From Vermamoeba vermiformis (lineage: Eukaryota > Tubulinea > Echinamoebida): a DNA stretch of 64,000 nt. This document shows, one piece after another, positions 56,294 through 64,000 of this stretch. Numbering within the stretch: position 1 is the first letter of the stretch; each line of letters starts with the position of its first letter. The DNA is taken from the NCBI GenBank assembly GCA_045837725.1, contig JBEWZL010000209.1:1-64000 (forward strand), written 5' to 3'. A model generated the notes under the pieces. It made no database searches. It worked only from the letters and a program-made list of their open reading frames with translations, and was not told where the DNA came from. A program made the position numbers and the translations under genes.

Positions 56294-58774
56294 ATGGCAG
56301 AGCTATTATCTAAGGTACTGTACACGTTTAATCAGATGTGACGAACACTTTACTAACCAAACCTTGCTTGCACAGGAAGCTCTCGAAATAAGATCGCTAA
56401 CTCATCACCTTGAACAAGAGAAGCTTCTTAATTTAGTAAGGGTCATTGAAAACAAATCAAATGCTGCTTATTCATTTGGATCGGTTGAAATTTATGAAAT
56501 TCTCTAAATTAGCAGATAGTTACTAATTGTCTAATGATAATTAATACAGAACCTAACTCAACAACTGCATTTGACGCAAGATCGATTGCAAGAATTTGAG
56601 AGAACAAATGAAGAAAATCGGATCTTGTATCAACGTACGGTGGAATACGGCAAAGAAATTCAAACAATTAAAGAAAATGCGTCCAAGACAATAGAGGTAA
56701 TATTAAATGCACCATATTAAGCCCGTTTATATTCATCTAATTACACCAAAGATTGAAATTGATTTTTTTTGGATCTGATAATTCCGTCTAAAATTGAATT
56801 AATACTTTGGTATTACCGACACCAATCCTCGTATCAACTTACATTCTATTCAATGCGTTAATAAATTCCAAAATCTTTTTTGCTATTTTTGGGATTTAAC
56901 CTTTTAAGGCAATAAATTGACTGGCAATACTTCGTAGCGTGCTACGGCACTGAGCGGACAATACGCAGAGACTATATATAAGCTAGTAGAAGATAAGGAA
57001 CAGTTGCTAGACGATATTGAGCAGATGAAAAATGAGCGAAAAGAAGATCAGAAAATATTTGAAAAATCATCGGACGAGAGCGATCAAAGACTACAAGTAC
57101 GTAAATATACAACTAATATTACAACTATATATCATTAAAATATCACAATATTGCAGCGAGTAGAGGAGGAAAAGAAGCGCGTTGAAGTGACCAATGCAGA
57201 GCTGTTAGAGTCAATTGAGCACTTAAAACAGTCGTTAAATTCCACAAAATTAGAGAACGAGAAGTTAAATTGCGATTTTGAACTAGAAAAATCCAATTTG
57301 AATAAGAAAATACAAGATCAGGTACGCAATCATAACATTACTTCGCGCATATAAATAAGAATCCTTAAGCGGTACTAATATTATTGTTGTTAATAGGATG
57401 ACTCGTATTCGGAGTTAAAGGGTATTTTGGGTCAAAAAGAGCAAGAGAATAAGAAATTGAATGAAGAGCTGAGCAATACTAAAGTCAGCATGGAACAAAT
57501 TAAAGTTAATTTCAACCAGTTAAATACTGCTTATAAGGTACGTCTATGTTATTCCTAAATCGTCATAATAGTAGCCGATGATACAACGCGGATCTGACCT
57601 TGCTTTAAATCCAGAAAACGGTGGGCGATAAGAAAGAAGTAAAATCGACGCTGCAAGAAAAATCAGCTGAATATCAAAAACTTAAAGAAGACAACGAGAA
57701 GTTCGCGGCACAAATAGCGGATCTGCAACAAAAACTCGAAGAAGAAATCAAGAATCATTCGGCGACGACAAATAAGTTCAATGAGCTTACTACGAGCTCT
57801 AATACTGAAATATTGAAGTTAAAGAAGCTCGTTGCAGCATTGAAAGCTGATAGAACCAAGCTGCAAGAAGAGAACAAGCAGATCGAAGTGCTCAAACTAG
57901 ACCTGAGCAGATCTGAACAAAACGAACGCGATCGAAGTGAAGAGTTGAATACATTACAGTCTCGATATGATAACGATCTTAAGGAATTGGCCATTACTAA
58001 GAACAAGTAAGTTTTTCAAGTGCGCGATCTGCGTAGACCTGGCTCTGGTTCGCAATCTCTTTATAATCCTATCTTATCATAATATTCTAGGCTCAAAGCT
58101 TTAGAAGATGAATATAAAGAGTATAAAGAGAAGACAAACCAAGATCTAGTTCAGACGAAGCACGCCTTGAGCGAAGAACAAACTGCTAAGGCTACCATCG
58201 ATAAGGTATGTATTAGTAAGCTTAAATATATAATTATACGAATTATTTGAACGAAAATTTAATCTCTTAAGCGTGGATTCGAAGTTGAATTCCGTAAGAA
58301 TATAATTATTCTTCTGTATAGTGACTAAAATTATTGCTATTAGGAATTAAAGAGTTTAAAAACGCAAATAAGCAAGACCAAACAAAGCGAGGTCTATTTG
58401 CGCGAGCAGATGACCAAACTCGAAAACAAAAACTCGCAGCTAGCCAAGCTCAATATGGAACTCAATGCTAAGCTAGTAAAAATGAATAATAATGGCCCAT
58501 CGGGCACCACAAAGTCTCCTGCAGGCTCTAGTACTGGTACGTTGTCAAATCTGCGAATTCTTTGTTTTTGATCGACTAAGTTTTGATTTGTTTCTCCTGT
58601 TGGAACCTTCTGATCGTTATCATAATGACACTTATATTCACATTTACATATGTAGCTGCATCGCGCCTAACTAGAGAGAATTCGACCAAAAAAAGCGGCG
58701 AGGCAGTCAAACCACAAAACGGATCTGCAGCACCTGAAGGCGGTACGAGCCTAAGCGACTCAAAATCTGAATAA
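56294..58774 (+). CDS. Long coiled-coil protein
   Basis: ATG 56294 (MAELLSK), then about ten exons with clean GT-AG junctions to a stop at 58774, roughly 480 residues. Almost the whole product is charged heptad-rich coiled coil, with stretches such as VEEEKKRVEVTNAELLESIE, LEEEIKNHSATTNKFNELTT, LKLKKLVAALKADRTKLQEE and VYLREQMTKLENKNSQLAKL. A disordered tail of Gly/Ser/Thr/Lys (STKKSGEAVKPQNGSAA) follows. There is no membrane segment or catalytic motif. The intron between ASKTIE and TIYKLV is about 260 bp, the longest in the gene. A cytoskeletal, Golgi-tether or centrosomal role is possible, but composition alone does not decide. Confidence 0.8.
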
Positions 58775-59131
58775 ATTCCCCGCATTGTATTATATGACAC
58801 TAAAGAAGAATTGATCCGATTGTTGGAAAGACCGGATGGACTGACAATACAAATCCGGTTGTTGCCGTTCAATTAAGTTCCAAAAGATAATTGTTAAGGT
58901 ATATATCTCGAATGCGAATCATATTTACCTTGGTAGCTTGTTAGTCAAGCCATTCCATATTTAGGCGAATCACTCATGTTTTGTCGGTCGCAAATCAAAA
59001 GTATCACAAATGCTAGCCAAAATCATTAGATCAACACATCAAACGAACCAACAATAATAAATTGGCGAAAATGACCGTAGTTTATGGTATTAAAACGAGC
59101 GCAGGAATAGACGCAAATATCTTCCAGCAAG
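58775..59131. other. Intergenic region, no gene seen
   Basis: 357 bases of 3' flank and promoter. Nothing recognised. Confidence 0.4.
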
Positions 59132-59770
59132 ATGTCCCTCTCCAAACACGCATGCAGATTCGACCAGTTCAACGCTAAGGACTTATTCAATCGCCGTCGT
59201 TCATATAAACCATTTTCTTATTTTACGGACGACACTTGCGACGATTATTTGCTGGCCCCTGCGTTTCAAATGGAAAGCGAATCAGATTCTGCCTTCAATC
59301 TGGGCTTCACTATCAACCAAATGGAATTGGAACTCGATGATATTATTGTAACAAAAGAAAAACACGAAGAAGAATTGAAGACCATTGAAAAGAAGGAAGA
59401 TGCCTTGCACGAGACACTCGATCCTGAACATTTCAAGCAAGAACTGCGCAAAAAGTACAAAGCCATCCAAGACTGGACAAAAGTGTCAAAGCCAGAAGAA
59501 CGCACGATCTCAGAAGCATTCACACTCTTGTTCGATGCAGATCCCAACCAAGACAAGTGCATCTACGTGCCCAAAGATAAAACTCTCGCTAACTTCGTGG
59601 CCAAGCTGGTGAAGAAGTTACAAATCAAATCTAAGGCTGCAGGACGACCTCCAGGCCCTGGTTCAGATCTTGAAATGATTAAGAAGCTTAAAGACGCTTT
59701 GCGTAAGGCTGGCTGGATGCGAGATGAGACGAGCCATCCGTTGTACTACATTTTCACTCAGTCTCATTAG
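59132..59770 (+). CDS. Single-exon protein of unknown function with a coiled coil
   Basis: ATG 59132, 212 residues, no intron. The N-terminus (MSLSKHACRFDQFNAKDLFN) is followed by an acidic patch. A coiled coil spans about residues 65-125 (KHEEELKTIEKKEDALHETL). The C-terminal region is basic with KLVKKLQIKSKAAGRPPGPG and ends WMRDETSHPLYYIFTQSH. The AGRPPGPG segment is reminiscent of an AT-hook-like or nuclear linker but is not diagnostic. I do not recognise the family. Single-exon structure is rare in this window. Confidence 0.65.
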   Translation: MSLSKHACRFDQFNAKDLFNRRRSYKPFSYFTDDTCDDYLLAPAFQMESESDSAFNLGFTINQMELELDDIIVTKEKHEEELKTIEKKEDALHETLDPEHFKQELRKKYKAIQDWTKVSKPEERTISEAFTLLFDADPNQDKCIYVPKDKTLANFVAKLVKKLQIKSKAAGRPPGPGSDLEMIKKLKDALRKAGWMRDETSHPLYYIFTQSH

Positions 59771-60194
59771 CAACGACTAGGCGTACTGAAATTATGAAAG
59801 ATAGTGCCTCTTTCAGCGATAGATTTGTACGTGGCGCTATTGATGTAAATAAATTTGAATTCAACTTGAATGAAATTGCTTGATCTCGTACCGCCTGCGA
59901 GAATTAAATATGATGTGACTGTAGCGACTCAACGCACGGCCGTTAAATGATGTCGCACATTTACGCACCACGCCGACAATTACAGTGGAATTTCGGCCTC
60001 GCTAGAATTTTGCCCGTATCTTTTTTTCAATTTTTCACTGCCGCACTCAAGGACAAGCCACAACGCAGTAATATTTTGAATAATATTATTCTTGTAGACT
60101 TTGTCATATTTATCTATTATATTATTTATTTATTTACAAAGAAACGGAAAGCAAGTCCTAACTCATCCGGATCTTGCGATAATAATCATCAACA
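59771..60194. other. Intergenic region, promoter side of the copper transporter
   Basis: About 420 bases. A plus-strand frame at 59947-60198 overlaps the transporter ATG and has only one hydrophobic AT-rich stretch. I take it as 5' UTR and not as a gene. Confidence 0.4.
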
Positions 60195-61876
60195 ATGACT
60201 TGGAATATTTTTTGCGTTAGTCTGTGCCTCGTATTAATTATTCAAGGCACTATCGCCGTCGCCCAAACACCCATGGCGATGGGCCCGATGTCGATGGGCG
60301 GAAACGGAGGTCACAATGATACTTGCATTCTCATGCCTACTATGAGTGAATGCGCTAATTTTCATATGCCCGATCCGCGCGGCGATATCACTACTCTTTG
60401 CGGTATGATGTCGAACATGCCCGGATGCAGCATTGACAACATCTGCCACTCCAATGCCAAGCTGCACGAGACAGAATACTGCACTGACTTCAGTATTGTC
60501 AAGAACTTGTGCTCTGATATGCCCAAGATGGACGGCTGCCAAGACTACACCCGCATGTGCGTAAATGGATCCGTCGTCAAGGAATGCGCTACTCCTAGCT
60601 TGCAGACCCCTAAAACTATGTTCTTAATGAGCGCCATTAAGAAGATTTGCACTGAAATGCCCATGGAACAATGCTCCAAGTGCCCTGACAATATGGATTG
60701 CGATCTCTTGGTTGTTTATTCTGGTAAGGCTTAAAATATTTTATTATTTTAAGATAATTATTATTATGAGGCGCTATATATATTGTTTCGCTGTAAGACA
60801 TGCTGGCATCATTTTCTAAAATTCTGAAAAATGGATCTGTCAATTATGAACTGAACTCATTTTCATTTGATCACATTGATTAAAAGTATATTATTACTAT
60901 ATATTCTCTTTTGATCCAAAATTATGACGCGTGCGCTACCTAGCAAATATCGTATACCAGATCAAATTTTCTAATCTGCAATTAGAACTCTGCTACTCTA
61001 TGCCTGATATGGACGGCTGCGCTGAATGGAAGATGATGTGCACTAACACTGCTGCCTCTACTTGGCCCTTCTGCGACTTTTCTTCCGACGACACGAGTTT
61101 GCCTCCGATGCGCATGTGGTTCCACGTAGATGTGAACGAAATCATCTTGTTCAAGCAGTGGATCCCTCGCAATTCCCTCGCCTTTGCCGGCAGTTGGTTC
61201 GCCGTGGCATTGATGGGCTTTGTAGCAGAGTTCTTGCGCTTCTTGCGACAACGCGCGGAGCAGAAGTGGAAACTTCAAAAACTCGGCAAGAACGACACTA
61301 GCTTCGTGTTTGGCGTCGATGTACCTCGCGCTCTCTTCCACACTGCGCAATTAGGCTGGGGCTACATTGTTATGTAAGTTAACTTTGGTTATTGATCGGA
61401 TCCACCAGTCAATTTTGATTTTCTCTTCAATAACGCTTGACTTGATTGCAATGATATCAACGCGTAAATTTATGATTTTATTGTCGGTATTTCAATCGTT
61501 GCAATCCATCTTAATTAACGGACTCGGTATTAAAACTTTTTACGATCCGTTTGTGGATCAAGCAATCAAATCTTTATGTAATTGATGCCGTTGGTATTTA
61601 GTACTAAAATTTCTTATTTACGCTTTTTACTATCATGACGCACTTTAATTAACATTACTGAATGTCGATCGTTTACGATTTGGATCACATCTTGGCTGAC
61701 ACTCCGGTTCTAACCGCTCGTTATTCAATAGGTTGCTTGTTATGACCTATAACGTCGGATTATTCTTCGCGGTCCTTGCCGGCCATTTGTTTGGTTCTTT
61801 GACTTTCGGCAGATTTATGAAAGCGAATCCCGAACCTGAAACAGTGACCGAGGATTGCTGCAGCACCAATCCTTGA
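60195..61876 (+). CDS. CTR-family copper transporter with a Met/Cys-rich extracellular domain
   Basis: Imports Cu(I) across the plasma or endosomal membrane, normally as a trimer. Signal peptide MTWNIFCVSLCLVLIIQG, then a Met-rich segment (TPMAMGPMSMGG) and four related Cys/Met modules: LCGMMSNMPGC, LCSDMPKMDGC, ICTEMPMEQC and LCYSMPDMDGC. The CTR core follows: TM1 with FAGSWFAVALMGFVAEFLRF, TM2 with GYIVMLLVMTYNVGLFFAV (MxxxM copper filter) and TM3 with LAGHLFGSLTFGRF (GxxxG packing). The C-terminal tail carries EDCCSTNP, a Cys pair typical for copper hand-off. Three exons, with introns 60725-60986 and 61374-61731. The extracellular domain is far longer than in yeast or human CTR1. Confidence 0.92.
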
Positions 61877-62206
61877 CTAGCTTCCGAAGAAGGAGATAAT
61901 AATAAGGTGCCCTCTAATCCTGACCAAGTTATCTCGATTAAGAAATTAGAAAAAACTAAGCTGATCGAAGAAAGCAGCGATTAAATTACTGCTTAGATTG
62001 ACATGTACATTAATAGTAAATATAGTATCTAGCTTTAGTATAGAATAGGATCGTAAACGCTATCAGCAACTTCAATAATTGAATCACTGCCCGTATCTTT
62101 TTGGTGAACAGCGTAATTACTTCAAATCCGACAAAGTTGATATGAGAATCGAGCGATTACATCGTTATTGGTTTATTACAATCGACCGGTTAATAAATAA
62201 GATGTT
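61877..62206. other. Intergenic region between convergent genes
   Basis: 330 bases of 3' flank shared by the copper transporter and the Cys-rich surface protein. Nothing recognised. The transporter reading frame stays protein-like for about 35 codons after its TGA (to about 61984), so an unseen alternative 3' exon is possible. Confidence 0.35.
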
Positions 62207-62929
62207 TTAGTGGAAGAAAGCCAAGATCAAGGCAACAGCGAGCAAAACAAATGAAGGCAAGACGTTCATGCCAGCAGCGAAGCAATTGTCTGAGGCACGA
62301 ATAACACCCGGGAGGTACATCTTGTTCCAGAAGTCTTGAGAGCTATCGTAAACGTTCTGGCAGTAGTTGCTGTTGGAGTTTTGTCTGCAATCTACGGACG
62401 AGTTACCGTTGGTAGCGCATTCCTTGACCTCCAAGCAGGCCTTCTCGAGGGCATCATAGAAGTTGTCGCACAAACGAAGCTTCAAGCCGTCCAAGTAGGT
62501 GGTAAGGAAATCAGGCTTGCAAGTAAGTCCGCAGCTCAACAAACCTTGCAAGTAAGTGCAGGTATCTAATGAAACAGTATTAGCGCATGCATGATTAAAT
62601 ATAATCAAAATAAGAACAAATCAAAGTATATTTCTGGATTATAAAATAAAAAAACCGATCCACACTCACCAGGAACGCGTCTGCAGCCATCGTAGCTAGA
62701 GCAGGTAGTTTCGGTGAAGGTAGCAGGGCAGCAAGTGTCAGAAGCGTATTGAGGGCAGGTAGTAGTAGCCTTACTATTCAATTACAATGAGGTCAGAATC
62801 AATCTGGGGTGCGATCCGGCAAAATGCAACTTACTCGACTGAGAATGAGTTGTAGAGAATCAAGCCGCACTTGCCAGCAAAGGCAGAGAGCACGAGGCAT
62901 GAGAGAACGACTAAAGTAATGGCACGCAT
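62207..62929 (-). CDS. Cys-rich GPI-anchored-type surface protein
   Basis: ATG 62929, signal peptide MRAITLVVLSCLVLSAFAG, three exons giving about 195 residues. The ectodomain has an even spread of about 16 Cys: CPQYASDTCCPATFTETTCS, DGCRRVP, DTCTYLQGLLSCGLTCKPDF, RLCDNFYDALEKACLEVKEC and NSNYCQNVYDSS. The C-terminus NVLPSFVLLAVALILAFFH is a GPI signal or membrane anchor. The TCC...C pattern with paired helices is loosely like folate-receptor-type domains, but similarity is too weak to assign. Related proteins are common on amoeba surfaces. Confidence 0.72.
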
Positions 62930-63449
62930 GACTTGGATCTGATTCGAGTAGAATTGGAATGACCGTTGCAGAAGAAGTTTGATCTTTTCTGTTAATCAAG
63001 CACGTGTTTGCAGGTAAAATCACGTGAGCGTATCAAATTACATAAACTGTGCCAGGGCGGGCCGTTCAGAATCAACGACAACATCCAATTTTGAGGTTGG
63101 TTTTGCGTTGATTCCCAAAAAAACTAACACAAATCATCCGATCCGCGGCTAAATCTCCATCGAGCACAGTGCAGATGAATAACTAAGAGATACCGTGCTT
63201 TGTTGTTCAATGAAATCCGATCTTTTCAACGAAAGAGCTGGAAATGGATCTCAGTTAATTCAATTCTCAACAAGTCAATGTATTGTTACAATGATATGAG
63301 AACCATTCATTCCTGGCCAAAAAGATAATAACTTGTGTAAGTCAGGGCAGTGAAAAAAAAAAACACAAACAACGCGTCGGGCATGATTATCAAAACGCAA
63401 ATTTACAAAAATGTACAATGAATTCAAAATTAGAGCACTAGGATTACAA
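62930..63449. other. Intergenic region, promoter of the surface protein and 3' flank of the chaperone gene
   Basis: About 520 bases. A poly-A tract lies at 63354-63363, and CACGTG occurs at 63001-63006 and again within ATCACGTGAG near 63020. No coding frame is supported. Confidence 0.4.
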
Positions 63450-64000
63450 TTATTTGTTCTTAGTCGCGCGGTACATCTCGCTGCTCTTGTGACCCTCAGG
63501 CACGCCTTCTTTCACCGCGCACGCCAATCGGTTGTCCTTGTTGTCGAAGGTCACCGTGCAATGTTCGCGCAGCTCGCCAGTCAAGATCATGCGGCTGACT
63601 TGCGTCACGATGTGCTTCTCCAAGTAGCGGCGCAGAGGACGAGCACCGTAGACTGGATCGTAGGCCTGTTTCAAGATGAAGTCCGAGGCCGCAGGTGTGA
63701 TCACCACGGCGATGTCTTTGTCGGCCAAGCGCTTCTCGACTGAACGCATCTGGAGGTGCACGATGCTGTTCAAGTTGCTGCGACTGAGGGCGCTGAAGAT
63801 GACCATGTCGTCCAATCTGTTCAGGAACTCGGGTCTGAAGTGCTTCTTCACCTTGTTCATCACCTTGTCGCGGATGTGTTCGGGGATCTTGCCGTCTTCA
63901 ATCGGAGCTTCCATCAAATGCTCCGATCCCAAGTTTGATGTCATAATGATGACAGTGTTGGTGAAGTCGATCACGTGGCCTTGACCGTCGGTCAATCGTC
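63450..64000 (-). CDS. Hsp104/ClpB AAA+ disaggregase, C-terminal part (cut by the window edge)
   Basis: The last 181 residues of the second AAA+ module and its C-terminal domain, with the 5' part beyond position 64000. Visible: TDGQGHVIDFTNTVIIMTSN (the segment just after Walker B, with sensor-1 Asn), FRPEFLNRLDDMVIF (arginine-finger region) and DPVYGARPLRRYLEKHI (sensor-2 GAR). It ends SSEMYRATKNK. The protein is a hexameric ATPase that pulls proteins out of aggregates with Hsp70. FRPEFLNRLDD is closest to cytosolic or organellar ClpB/Hsp101. No intron is seen in this stretch. Confidence 0.95.
   Translation of the reverse strand, partial: RLTDGQGHVIDFTNTVIIMTSNLGSEHLMEAPIEDGKIPEHIRDKVMNKVKKHFRPEFLNRLDDMVIFSALSRSNLNSIVHLQMRSVEKRLADKDIAVVITPAASDFILKQAYDPVYGARPLRRYLEKHIVTQVSRMILTGELREHCTVTFDNKDNRLACAVKEGVPEGHKSSEMYRATKNK

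Noticed and set aside
59947-60198. 83-codon plus frame overlapping the copper transporter start
   Set aside because: AT-rich leader with no conserved feature. It overlaps the next ATG by 4 bases and is more likely 5' UTR.

Overview
The window is one end of a linear eukaryotic chromosome. It opens with 34 perfect AACCCT repeats (1-204, the C-rich strand of a TTAGGG-type telomere). The rest is a compact, intron-rich protist genome with the standard code, GT-AG introns of about 45-100 bp, occasional GC-AG introns and very short intergenic gaps. A cAMP-receptor-like GPCR, hybrid histidine kinases, a type III PKS megaenzyme and a MYRF-like factor suggest a free-living amoeba (Amoebozoa is my best guess, Heterolobosea possible). 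The species was not identified.

Subtelomere (205-10,940): three unrecognised intron-rich genes, all transcribed toward the telomere. One is a lysine/acidic-rich protein whose stop lies 9 bases from the telomere array, one a 21-exon gene of about 1,900 codons, and one a 731-residue protein. All three begin with a very short first exon. Repeat-rich zone (10,941-16,840): four successive blocks of short tandem or clustered repeats, three built on perfect short inverted repeats, then a 1,223-bp DNA transposon with long terminal inverted repeats and an 8-bp target duplication, and a coding-like remnant.

Gene-dense core (16,841-64,000): a 1,588-residue histidine kinase with three kinase-type modules and three receiver domains, an Rnl2-type RNA ligase, a SET-domain protein, isoleucyl-tRNA synthetase, a small unknown gene divergent from a GPCR, a fused fatty-acyl-AMP ligase/ACP/type III polyketide synthase divergent from a cytochrome P450, a MYRF-like self-cleaving membrane protein with an LRR ectodomain, a four-TM protein, a serine carboxypeptidase, two further paralogous P450s, an ankyrin-type protein, a pappalysin-like metalloprotease, secreted or surface Cys-rich proteins, a coiled-coil protein, a CTR copper transporter and the 3' part of an Hsp104/ClpB gene cut by the window edge.

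Two groups stand out as candidate systems. One is a lipid-polyketide locus (FAAL-ACP-type III PKS plus P450) beside a membrane-tethered transcription-factor-like protein. The other is a 12-bp palindrome, TGACACGTGTCA, found six times in introns of these and the paralogous P450 genes. Exon models were built by hand from splice sites. For the large subtelomeric gene, the 731-aa gene, the histidine kinase, the PKS fusion and the MYRF-like gene I summed exon lengths and each total is a whole number of codons.
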